A DNA stretch of 64,000 nt from Euwallacea fornicatus (taxonomy: Eukaryota; Arthropoda; Insecta; Coleoptera; Curculionidae), in assembly GCF_040115645.1 (NCBI RefSeq), contig NC_089556.1, forward strand, positions 4,340,001-4,404,000, in the 5' to 3' direction. Shown here in pieces: positions 47,196 through 58,535 of the stretch (position 1 is its first letter; each line of letters begins with the position of its first letter). The notes under the pieces are model-generated. The model was not told where the DNA came from. It was given only the letters and a program-made list of their open reading frames with translations, and did not search any database. The translations under genes and the position numbers were made by a program.

Positions 47196-50100
47196 CTTTC
47201 ATATTTTGTTCATCCTTTAAAGAAATCTTTCTCCTACGAAACTCGTCTATTTGCTTGCACTAAATTCCCCATTTCAATCTAGTTTGAAGGAATAATTGAT
47301 TACGGAATAAGAGCAGAAATTGCACGGTCGAATTTCCGGTTTTATGATTGGCGATTGTCTTCGGTTTATGAAGAGGAGTTTTCGCGCTTATGGCGTTATT
47401 AGAAGTTTCTTAAAAATAATTTTAGTGATTATAATATTATAATAATCATAAATATAACCTTACAACACGTACTATATATGGTGGTACCAGTTTTAAGTGC
47501 CCCAAGCCAAGGCCACTTAAAACTCAAGGAAACCTATTGAAATTTAAGAGTAATCTAGAAGAAAGTCTTTGCGAAGATTATTGTTTATTTACTAAGCTAT
47601 CGATTAAAGAAGTGTCCATTAGCAAATAAGCTAAAAATGAAATTTTTAATACAACATAACAAGATTATGCAACAAGAACGGACGACTTTCATTCGTATAG
47701 TAATTCGGAAACTAGACCGGTGATAGTAAAATATGATGATCTTTTTCTGATCATATATCTTGTTCATGTACCGCGATAAGAGGGGATGGATTGGTATAAA
47801 AATAAAGGTTTGCGTATGAATCCAGTCTTTTGGCTATTATTTCGGTTACCTGAGGTTCACCTGCCAAGTGAGACCTTTGACGAAAATCTGATCTGAAATA
47901 TCAATTTTGCATGTTTAAAACTCAAAAAATCTTTCTCTAAAACTTCAACTATGATTAGAATTATAGTATGTGGATATATCCTAAACAAGGAATATTTTTG
48001 ATACATTTTTTCTTAAATTTTTGAAGTTTGTTCTTTTCGTTCCATATAGTTGAAACCATAACCAAAATAAAAAATCTTTGCAAAATCTCAAGCAAAAAAT
48101 TCAAATACTGTGTAATATTCCTTAACCTTAGTTAACCTTTCAGGCCTTCTAAATTAAATATATCTTAATGAAATTCGTTAACACCCTTTTTAAGGATATG
48201 CTATAGATATTCAAAATTCAGAATCAAATCCAAACAAAAGTCAGACAATCTATGAAATAAATCTAGCCAAAGCCAAGACGTCGCAGAGTTGTAGTTCATT
48301 GATACCAATGTGCATGTCGTGCTGCCTACATCAAGTGCTATTTATTACAAATTGACTAAGTTTATATCGTTCATGATTATCGCTAGACTGCGAATTTTCC
48401 CAAAAAAATTAAATTAAAAGTACTTTAGGTGGATGAATACGTTGATTTACGGACGTTGGTGGGTTAAATGTTTACCGCGAACAAGACACGCGATTTTCCT
48501 GAAAATTTGCAAATGTAGGTGATTGGACTTGCTCTATCAACCTAAACCATTTTCAGTAAGGCGACATTGTCGGTTATAAAGAAAAACAGAAACAGCTTCA
48601 ATAAATTAAAACAGCCACCCTGTATGTTATTTCATTTTTATATGCGCTATTGGTGTTGTTCATTTCTGCTGTTAATAATTCCTGTATCCGTTTGCAAAGT
48701 CCGTTTCTTTTTAAGAATATTCCAGTATATTAAGAAATACACTGAAAAACAATTAAATTTCATTTAAAATTCCCAATTATGTTTTTATGCTCAAACCCTT
48801 ACATTTCACAAGTAAATGCTATTTTGGGTATTACCTCTAAATGTTTAACTAAACCGGGGGAGCCGAAGTCTCTCGGTTGAGCACCTGGGAGCTCGTTTCG
48901 CTCCCCAATTCACCGTTTTTCGCTCTATGGGGGATTTCTCCCTCTCGGCAAAACAGTGATCCGTCTTCCCTATGAAGGAGAGAACCCCATTCAAGCGTCG
49001 GAAATTCAATTCTTCAATGAAATTAAACTAGAATGTGGACAGAAGTAAAAGGCGGAATAAGGACCGGGTATAAGGAGACGAATGCTTATATACAGCATCA
49101 TCAAGCGTCCACCTCCACATACTCGAGACATTCTAAGTTTTAACACAAAACGTATAATTTCACGCACTAATTCATTCACTTTAGCTGTAAGGTTATTCGA
49201 AACCGCCTTCAGAATTTATTACATATTATGAAAAAACATTTCACAAATCATATCACTGGTTTATTTTTGCCGAGCCTAGTATACAGGGTTGTTAAATTCA
49301 TTTGTCAACATTGAGTTCCCGAAAACCGTAAGAGGTATGAATTAAGTTCAGGGAACAAGACAATAAAAATACCACAATAGTTATAGGTGGCAACGGTGTA
49401 AATTTCTAACATTTCTTCCCTTTTGTTAAGCATTTTTATTACTTTTTTTTAAATAAACATGTGCTTAATACTAAGAGTGCTATAAATTTTTATTTTGTTG
49501 GTCCAGGGCTTCCAAAGAGTATAATCAAATTATCAGGATAGTTCAGGCAGGTTCAGGTTATAAAAATTAAAAAAAAAATGAAGTTGATGATAATATGAAT
49601 GATAATTCTGAAAATCTGATACATCACATCAAAAATTTGAAGGCACCATTCTCGAGAAACGAGACAGTGAAATTTGAAGATCTTGGTAACCAAGAAAGAT
49701 TAGAAGTCGGATAAACTGGGACAAAGTTGCGTAATTTGAAGTTCAAGAATATGTTCTTTCAAAATTCGAAAAAATCCAATGATTTCTAGATGCATTCGAA
49801 AAAAACTAGCGTTTTGGAAAAACTTGCTATTTTCTCGTTTGCCAATTTAATTAAAACTGATTGACACTTCATTACTGCAACTCTTTTCTTTTGGCTGGGG
49901 TGGCATATTTGAAATTCGAAGTTTCGATTTTTGCCATTCATCATCAACTTTGCTACCGAGACCCCTATAGTTCAGGTTCAGAAAGGGACACTTTTAGTGC
50001 GGAACTAGTTGAAATTTTCTAAATTTTAAGATGTAGTTTTGTTAGATATAAAATGCGTCGGTTTTTCCCAATTTAATCGACTTTTTATCTCTTATGGGTT

Positions 50101-52217
50101 GCATGATCCAAATAATGGGCAGCGAATTTGATGAATCTCGCATGGTTAGTTTGTTTGTAATTGACCGGGCTCTAATTTAATATCTTTGACTGTCGTTCTA
50201 ATACTATAACGCAATTCAGAGAAATTCTTCTCAAATGTATTTCCAAACCATCGTGAGAATTGGTCCTTCCCTAATGGCATTTCAGTTCTATACAATGCAA
50301 CATTTGCATGTAGGATTTGCACAACCTAATTAATGACTCTAATAAAGGTTAGCTACGTGTCAGATATATCTTCCTTGTTGCTCTTGACACGCATCTTTAG
50401 CTTTAACAGATGCAATGTGGGTCTATGTTCAATAACTAAAGAATATTAGTTTATTTTCAAGGGCGGTTAATACGCTAACTGTTTAAAAACATTGCGAAAG
50501 CTTTTATCGATTCATAATTTAATTTAAGTGAGGATATATTTTACACAGTTGAAGGAAACTGTAATAATACCCACTAGATTTGCGTAACGATATTTCCTAA
50601 GCAACAATTTTACCCGTTGAAAAAACGATCGAAAAAGAGGCATTCAAACGATATTGTGAAACTGCATGAATGTTATGATATGCATAAATATGTCTGATTT
50701 AAATTTAATTTGCCCATAGGTATTAATTTGCATACTGTGTGTTGTTTTTTTAGTTTTCAAATGCATAAAATTTAACAAACGTTTATTGATCAGTGAAACT
50801 AGTAAAATCGTTTGATAGTCTCCATGTACACTTAGTTGTTGCTTCCGTTGGATGTGTCATTTGGGGGAGTAGAACATTTCCAGGTAATGACGTTAAAATG
50901 ACGTGTATTTTTGGACATCCTACTTGGCGGGACAGTGTTGATTGAATCATTTTGACATCATTCCCAAGGAAGACTTTGCTCGGCAAATTCAAGAATCTGG
51001 CCTTAGATGACGCTAGTATCGGAAATAGCAATTACGTTTAGGTTGGTACTACCAAAGATTTTACTAGATTTACGCAACAACAATTGTTTAATAAATTTTA
51101 TGAATTTGGAAACTACAAGGACAATACACACTATACCCAATACATATGGACAAATTATATTGACATCAAACGTATTTATGCATATTACAACCTTCAACCG
51201 GCCAATTTCGCAACATCACTTTAATGCCTCTTTTTCCTTTATTTTTTAACGTAATAAATTATTGCTTAACAAATAACATCGTTACGCAAATTGAGTATTG
51301 CAGGCTTGCTTACCTGCGCAGAGGATCTGGGCATAAGGGTCAATTCTAGAGGAACATGCGAGAGAGGAAATGAGAAAATTTTGTTGCGCCGAACTGTAAG
51401 ATCCAATTTTAATAAAAAAACTTTCATTCAAATATGTAAAAATGTGAAAATAGCATATATCAAAACAGCAAATTGCGCAACTTTGCTCCGACTTAACCGA
51501 TCTCGTACCTTTTATGGTTACCAATAATCTTATGGTTGAGGAGCTCTGTGCACATGTTCTTTCACTGGACCTGTTGGAAGAACAACTTTATTATTGAAAT
51601 GCCCATTAAAACATAGAAACCCTATATTTGATAATGGTTTCGCAACGAAATCATAACATAACGATTTCATATATCAGCACCTCAGCGTACAATTAACGGT
51701 GGCACTTGGTACTGCTAACACTGTTTAATTAGGCACGACGATGAGGAATTAGCTAATACCAAGTACTTGCATGAAACAGTCGGTTAATATACAGGTTAGA
51801 GGAGAAAAACCATGGGCGTAGGTACCTATTGTACAACCAATAATGTCGTCAATTGTGTCTCAGTTGAAGACACCACATTAGATCAATGGGTAGCTGAGAG
51901 TTGGACAACGAACTTTGACTGAAATTGTGTCCTCTGTAATTCTGTCAAATTCCGATGTGAATTTTTTTTAAATGCCCGCAGCCACTGCTTTTGCAAAATT
52001 CCGGACAATTATTCAAATATTCCCATAATACGAAATCCCCGGCCGATTTTGTTCATGTTAACACCGTATGTCGAAAAAAACTTTTTATTTTCCGTAATTA
52101 AACGTACGGTATTATTGCGCCAGATGAGAGCAGGGTAGAAGGGGTGCACACGCATATTCTGTAGCCGCATAGAAAGCAATGTGGCTTTGCTTGAGGTAAA
52201 TCTGCAATTTAGGAGTG
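47196..52217. other. gene-poor intergenic region
   Basis: Five kilobases without a supported gene. A 10-bp inverted repeat (GTTTTAAGTG and its complement) with a 14-nt loop lies at 47490-47523. A GC-rich patch at about 48845-49010 stands out and looks like a repeat fragment. A TACAGGGTTGTTAA word at about 49271 resembles the end of a Tc1/mariner-type element. Small open frames on both strands near 51000-51500 overlap each other and look random. Confidence 0.4.
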
Positions 52218-52225
52218 TATATATA
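52218..52225 (+). promoter_or_regulatory. TATA box of PV-repeat gene 6
   Basis: TATATATA, 61 bp upstream of the ATG at 52279. Confidence 0.55.
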
Positions 52226-52278
52226 CCGCCTTCTTGGGACCACAAGACAACAGTCGTTCGTTTTAGTTCTTTAGCATA

Positions 52279-53627
52279 ATGAATATCCAAGTAAGTGTAT
52301 AGTGGCGATGGCATCTCAAACGCAGTGACCCAATTTTGCTGGATTTTGGTGCATTTAGCAGTATTCTTTAAATTGTTTCGGATTAAATTGAATTACTGTG
52401 CCAAAGAGCTTGAAAAATTTAACAAAAGAAGCCTGAACCTTGAAATTTTGCCACTTTTTAAGAGTGTTTTTTTTTTAAATAAGCCTGAAATTGAATCTAC
52501 AAGTTTTTTTCTCTTCCAAATCTCGGAAACTCGAATTTTTCCCATACAACACCTTGTATATTATGAAGTGTTTAGAGTATGCCAACTATTCGGAATATAT
52601 TCCTAATGCGCTAACACCAACTTTTCCATGTAAAACACCCTAAAAATTATTTGATTTGAAGCCACTATACCCAATTGTACAGTATCTAGTGACATTCTGT
52701 ATATTACCGGCTCTCTTGAACCTGTCAAGCACAAGCAGCAACTTCTTAACAGCTTCATTAAATCTCTTATATTTTTTTCTTATTATATAATTTCAGTGTG
52801 TTTCCAACATCAAATCTTTAATTTTTAACTTCATAGATATTTTTGATGTATTCCGTATTTGATATTTTTCTTAATTTCTCAGTACCTCTCCTTCGTGTTC
52901 TGCGCATTCTTAGTCCTAGCTTCGGCTGAGGAGAAGAAAGCTAAGGAACTGAAAGCCGTCGAAGCCAAAGACAGCAAGAAACAAACCAAACGAGGCCTCT
53001 TCGACTTGGGATATGGTGGTCAGTATCTTCATTTTCCTCATACACTTGCAATTAAATCAACGTTTTCTGTAGGAGGTGACATTGGTGGTCACGATTTTGG
53101 AGGATTGGACCTAGGAGGGAGCCTGGGAGGAGGATTGGGAGGCGGCATAGAGTCGCACCACATCACCGTGACTAAAACTGTCCCAGTGCCAGTGCCCCAG
53201 CCCTACCCTGTCCACATCGAGAAGAGTGTACCTGTACCCTACCCCGTTAAAATCACTGTGCCCGTAGATAGACCCTACCCAGTGCCCGTACCTAAACCAT
53301 ACCCAGTTCCCGTTGAGAAGCCGGTGCCCTACCCAGTAGAGAAACCTGTACCATACCCAGTCAAAGTACCTGTGAAGGTAAGGATAACTGACTAATAATA
53401 TTGGTGTATTTACAGTAAAATCTGCGTAGGTTCCATACCCAGTGCCTCATCCAGTCCCAGTACCCAAACCAGTGCCTTATCCAGTCCACAAGCCTGTGCC
53501 TTATCCAGTGAAAGTGCCAGTTATAGTAGAGAAAACGGTACCAATCTATATCAAAGGCCACGACAGCTTTGACGGAGGTTTTGGAGGTGGTTTGGAATTA
53601 GGCGGTGGTTACGGCCATCATTTTTGA
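52279..53627 (+). CDS. PV-repeat secreted cuticular protein 6 (Vajk-like)
   Basis: Exons 52279-52290, 52883-53018, 53073-53377 and 53430-53627 give 216 aa. The signal peptide is MNIQYLSFVFCAFLVLASA, followed by a charged propeptide-like stretch (EEKKAKELKAVEAKDSKKQ) ending TKRGLFDLGYGG. A Gly-rich block (GGLDLGGSLGGGLGGGI) leads to the PV core, with KTVPVPVPQPYPVHIEKSVP, RPYPVPVPKPYPVPVEKPVP and, in exon 4, VPHPVPVPKPVPYPVHKPVP. It ends with Gly-rich GGGLELGGGYGHHF. The KRGLFDLG site closely matches KRGLIDLG of gene 4, so these two are likely sisters. Intron 2 is 54 bp, in frame and free of stops, so retention would also give a protein. AATAAA at 53770. Confidence 0.86.
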
Positions 53628-54193
53628 AAACAACGACTGTTCAGTTTCAACAGTATTATTAGTCATCTTCACGATCTTGTACTTCATTATTGAAGAAGTT
53701 TCCATCGATTCATCTAATTTATGTTGTACTATTTGTCTGTGTTAAATTGTACTATGCTTTGTCCTTTTTAATAAACAAATATTTTTCTATGAGGAGTGTG
53801 TTTCATTTCAGTGAATGGAGTCAGTTACAAATCGAAAAACATCATCAGGCCCTTTGAGAATCGATTTTCTGAATTTGATTTTTTCCTGTCAATGAATGTG
53901 ATTAACTGCTGTTGTGCTGTGAAATGAACATATGCTTCTACTGAATAACACTTCGGAGGAGTAGTAGATTGTTAAAGAGGGAAAAAAACCCACTGCGATG
54001 AACCGCTTTTGATTTCATGTAGGCCCTCTTCTCGTTCTTAGAATGATTAGTCTTGTGTGAGAGGGCATATCCTAATAAAAATTGAAAATTTCTCGAGGAG
54101 TTAAAAGGCTGTACGGAAAAACCCGTGCTTAAAATATACCTTGGCTATGGTACCATCCTAAAACGTAGCACGGAAATTCTTCTTCCGCAAATA
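53628..54193. other. intergenic region
   Basis: 3' UTR of PV-repeat gene 6 and DNA up to the Tc1-like insertion. Nothing else is recognised. Confidence 0.45.
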
Positions 54194-54195
54194 TA

Positions 54196-55835
54196 CAGTT
54201 AGGTGCAGAACTGAGTCAATACTTAGAAAATTCGTATTAATGGTGGCATAAACAAAATATCTAACAAGTATTCAAAGGAAGGCTTTTATTTTCAAAAAGT
54301 ACATTAACATTAACATTAAAACCATACAAAACATTTGCCGAAAATAAATGAGGTACATCAAATAATCCTAAATAACATTGGTTCAGTTTTGCTCCACTAA
54401 TATTAACATTGAACACTTTGGTCGACATTGACACTAATATTTGGTCCGGAGACCTTTAGCTTTTTTAACAGCTCGTAGACGTCTTGGCATGCCTTTTGTT
54501 AGTGTTTCACAGAAATCAGGTGGAATTTAATCGCATATCCTCCATTAATAAACATCATAATTCAAAATCTTTAAACAATGAAGCCGATTTCAAAGTTTCA
54601 AAAAAAATTAATTGAAAAATCACTGATTGATGGAAGATCCACACGGGAAATCGCATTTCAATTAAATATAAGTCAATCCACAGTACAAAGGGTAAAAAAT
54701 AAGTGCAAAATTTCCTTAAAAATAAATAAAGGTGGCCAACCAAAAAAGATGTCTGCGCAAGATACTAGAAGAGTAATTAGATATTTGGGCAGTGGTGAAG
54801 CCTCTTCGGCCTCCAAAGCAGCCGTGTTGCTGCGAGGAGATACTGGGAAATCGGTGAGCAAATGGACAGTCCAACGAGCTTTACATCAGTCCAAATTTGT
54901 TGCTGTGGAGAAGAAGAAGAAACCCCTACTTTCTAAGAAGAATATTAGGGCACGACTAGATTTTGTAAAAAGATATGAGGCATAGACCGAGAAGGATTGG
55001 ATGAAGGTTATTTGGTCTGATGAAACTAAAGTTAACAGATATGCAACAGATGGTCGATATTGGAGCTGGAAACGAGAGGGAGAATCCATGAAACTAAAAG
55101 ATTTCATTCTGACGGTGAAACATGGGGGAGGAAATATTAAAGCTTGGGGCTGTATGTGGGAATATGGGGTTGGACCATTGAAGAAAATAGATGGGATAAT
55201 GAACCAGCACATCTATAAAGCCATTTTAAATGATCACCTAATAGACACTGTTAATAATATGCCTTATCCCACTAGCAAAGTAATTTTCCAACAAGACAAC
55301 GATCCCAAGCATACCGCAAAATCTGTGAAGGAATGGTTAGGTACCCAAATATTTCAGGTTTTGCAGTGGCCGGCACAAAGTCCCGACATAAATCCCATTG
55401 AGAATCTATGGGCATACGTGAAATATCATTTGGTCAACGACTACGATTCGCCACCATCTTCACTTAAAGTTTTATGGGAGAGAATAGAAGAAATATGGGA
55501 CCAAATTCCACCTGATTTCTGTGAAACACTAACAAAAAGCATGCCAAGACGTCTACGAGCTGTTAAAAAAGCTAAAGGTCTCCGGACCAAATATTAGTGT
55601 CAATGTCGACCAAAGTGTTCAATGTTAATATTAGTGGAGCAAAACTGAACCAATGTTATTTAGGATTATTTGATGTACCCCATTTATTTTCGGCAAATGT
55701 TTTGTATGGTTTTAATGTTAATGTTAATGTACTTTTTGAAAATAAAAGCCTTCCTTTGAATACTAGTTAGATATTTTGTTTATGCCACCATTAATACGAA
55801 TTTTCTAAGTATTGACTCAGTTCTGCACCTAACTG
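54196..55835 (+). mobile_element. Tc1-like DD34E transposon A, nearly intact, 333-bp terminal inverted repeats
   Basis: A 1640-bp element flanked by TA (54194-54195 and 55836-55837). Ends are CAGTTAGGTGCAGAACTGAG. The arms 54196-54528 and 55503-55835 are perfect complements except for about three mismatches, so insertion is recent. The right arm includes the last 31 codons of the transposase; the left arm carries an inverted copy of the same coding end. It sits between PV-repeat genes 6 and 7. Confidence 0.93.
54578..55597 (+). pseudogene. Tc1-like DD34E transposase with one in-frame stop
   Basis: A frame of 340 codons from ATG 54578 to the stop ending at 55597, broken only by a TAG at 54983-54985. 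Paired helix-turn-helix domains lie in the N-terminal half (TREIAFQLNISQSTVQRVKN; SVSKWTVQRALHQS), with a GGQPKK linker between them. Catalytic blocks are VIWSDETKVN, FQQDNDPKHTA and SPDINPIENLWAYVK; D and E are separated by 34 residues. The TAG lies just before TEKDW, where relatives usually have Trp. It is otherwise full length (about 340 aa). The broken copy could still be moved by a relative's enzyme. Confidence 0.9.
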
Positions 55836-55837
55836 TA

Positions 55838-57259
55838 TCTGTTTTGTTTGGTATTCAAAACAATTGTTCCCGCTGGTCACTGAAGAAGTTTAATCGTAAG
55901 TTCCTCTCTATTTGGGATTTTTGCTCCAAATGACTCTTTCAATTAGTCAGCTATCGGGCCGTTTGCGCTTTCTTCCAGGGAGATTAAACAAACCGCTAAC
56001 TTTGTCTATTTAACTCTCATTCGCCTCCCCTATCCCCATCGACTTGTGAGTCAACTCTAATGTCACTCTAGTGCTTTGCATATAACTGTCCTTTTCTAGG
56101 CGCATGCTTTTAAATGAACACAGAAAGTACAACGTACGTGCCAACTTCATCCAGAACATGCTCGACTATCTAGCGTGCCAGTATCAGTACCACAACTGTC
56201 GTCTTCGTCTAACTCATGTAATGAAAAGATGGCTAAATCATGCGGGACAGGCGATATTGATTAAGATTTGGAAGCTTTAGCGCTTAGGCCCCAAATTAGA
56301 GTTTTAACGGAAAAGTAGTAATTTTTGTTACAGAAATTCGTGTTTCAGGACAGAGGTTTTGAAAACGGTAAGAGGTACAAACGGTATTAAGAAACTTCCA
56401 ACTGAATACCAGCGATAATAATTTCTCGGCTTATGGATGGAAAATCGCGGTACCATTTATCAATTTACGCGATCGGTGGTGTTAATTGCAGTTCCTGCTC
56501 TTGAGATTCGGTTTTTGTTATCCACTATCTATCACATTCGAATCTTTCTTTAGCTATTTTCTGCTTGCATGCTGCTTTTTTTTTATATTGGACCTCTACT
56601 TCCTTTATAACAAAATGCATTGCTTTTCTTATTCTTTGAAATTTACATATTGAAAAATTGTATCTTCATATTTCACCACCCGAAAATTAAAGCATAACGA
56701 AGCTATAACTAGCTGCTCCAAGTAATTTTGATCAATTAAAACATCCAGAAAAATAATTGGAACTGTAAAAAAAAGGAATGTATTCACCATTGAATAATCG
56801 GACTAATCGTTACGAATGAGATGTGGCGATTGTAGTCTGAGCCACTTATTAACTATACAAGAATCTATCACTTTTACTTTATAAGATTAAATAAAGTAAT
56901 TTTTATCAGGTTATTTGTCATAGGCGTCGCGCGCAGGGAAACTCTCCAAAAACACTCTCTAAATTGCCTCTATTTAGTTTCCTTAATCAAGTAAAAATCG
57001 TTTTTCAGCGAGGATTATTTGGAATGCCCAAATGAGATGAAAATAATGATTCGAACATTTAGCCCTCCCAAATCGTACGTTTATGAGCTACAATTAAAAA
57101 GCTCTAATTAAAGTGTCTCTTAGACGGTATTATATCAGAGAATGGTCTGATCTGCCGGATTGAAAAGTTTTTGCGGCAGTGAACTTAGGAAGAAAGTAAC
57201 ATTCTTCGGACGGTAATAGGAAAGAAATAACGAGGTCTGTTGGTTTTGGTTCCGTATAA
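55838..57259. other. intergenic region
   Basis: DNA between transposon A and PV-repeat gene 7. At 56101-56280 a reading frame of about 59 codons follows a good acceptor (TTTTCTAG) and ends in TAG, but I recognise no family. Otherwise nothing is supported. Confidence 0.4.
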
Positions 57260-57267
57260 TATAAATA
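57260..57267 (+). promoter_or_regulatory. TATA box of PV-repeat gene 7
   Basis: TATAAATA, 63 bp upstream of the ATG at 57323. Confidence 0.6.
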
Positions 57268-57322
57268 CTGTTTCCTATTCTTGGGACAGTCAGTATAGTC
57301 AGCCTTTCATTAGTGCGCAGAC

Positions 57323-58037
57323 ATGATCAATTTTGTAAGTAAATTCGAGTTAAAGTTGCCTCTGCTAATCCCACAATATTTATATACAGGGTGCGGTTTT
57401 GGCAATTTGTTGCCTCGGGGCAGCAAAGGCGACACCGAGCCAATGGGGATCATCAGGCTCGTCCAGCCAGCAACTCGAAGGAGTCCCGGATTTAGAAATT
57501 TACAGCAAAATCACCTACCCCAAATACGACATCTTGGATTTAGGCGAATACAGCAAGGACCATCTGCCCGGAGATGAGATCAAAGTGACCAAAGACAGCA
57601 AAATCACCATTCCCCAACCTTATCCCGTGAAAGTACCCGTCCCTCAACCCTATCCCGTTCATATAGACAAACCTTATCCAGTGCATGAAACTAAGATCGT
57701 GAAGGTTCCAGTACCGGTACCTCAGATAGTGGAAAAGAAGGTTCCTTACCCCGTTGAAGTCCCCAAACCTTATCCCGTGCAGCTGCACACTCAAGCTGAC
57801 AATGGAGGATCTGGGTTGGAACATTATGGAGGAGGAGGAGGAGGGGGTGGACTGGAAGGACACCAAGCTTTAGAAGGGAGCTATGGTATTCAAGAACAAT
57901 TTCCCTCCGATGAAGGATATGAGAGTGGAATAGGAGGTGGAAGTGTTTATGACACTAAAGCCTTAGAGGAGACCAGCGGTGGTGATGCGGGTGGGTGGCA
58001 ACCCATTGGGGGTGACGAGGGTCACGGATTATATTAA
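57323..58037 (+). CDS. PV-repeat secreted cuticular protein 7 (Vajk-like)
   Basis: Two exons, 57323-57334 (ATGATCAATTTT before GTAAGT) and 57390-58037, give 219 aa. The signal peptide is MINFGAVLAICCLGAAKA. A Ser/Gln/acidic spacer (YSKITYPKYDILDLGEYSKD) replaces the Lys-Arg-Gly site. The PV core is TIPQPYPVKVPVPQPYPVHI, then KPYPVHETKIVKVPVPVPQI and EKKVPYPVEVPKPYPVQ. The last third is Gly- and Glu-rich (HYGGGGGGGGLEGHQALEGS) and ends EGHGLY. KIVKVPVPVPQIVEKKVPYPV resembles the end of gene 5 (VVVEKKIPYPV). AATAAA at 58133. Confidence 0.86.
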
Positions 58038-58533
58038 AGAGCATAAAATTGCCATTTACACAAAAGTAGATCTGAAGACTGGTTTGAATTTTGTTACGTT
58101 ATGTTGTACAGTTTTATTGTTGTCGTTTTTTTAATAAAACATTGTTTCCTCAAATACAAGTCGTTGAATAGAGAATGTTTCATGGGATCGAGTGAAAGGA
58201 AGCGAGTCACTTTCATTATTTTTTATGACCTGATATAATTAAAAATGAGTTTAGTGCAGTCTCTTTAGAGGATATTTTCCCTCCACGTATGAAAGGACCC
58301 ATTGAGGCTATTGCTTCAGTAATTAGCAAGTTTAGACTGGTATATGCAGCAGTGTTGCAAAATCAATAATGGGCTTTAATTATTGTTTTACGTAAATAAA
58401 GTAACGCGATCGATTCGAGATTACAAGGGGGCATTGCAAGAAGGCAAATTAACCAGGAAGTTGAAATCAATATGATTTTGAAATAAGTTTAAAATGAATG
58501 CACAAGGATGTTGTGCATTATACATTTACATTA
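58038..58533. other. intergenic region
   Basis: 3' UTR of PV-repeat gene 7 and flank of the next transposon. Nothing else is seen. Confidence 0.45.
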
Positions 58534-58535
58534 TA

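Noticed and set aside
31341..58037. Nimrod-type EGF-repeat genes expected next to Vajk genes
   Set aside because: In flies Vajk genes sit in the Nimrod cluster, but I found no Cys-rich NIM or EGF repeats in this window.
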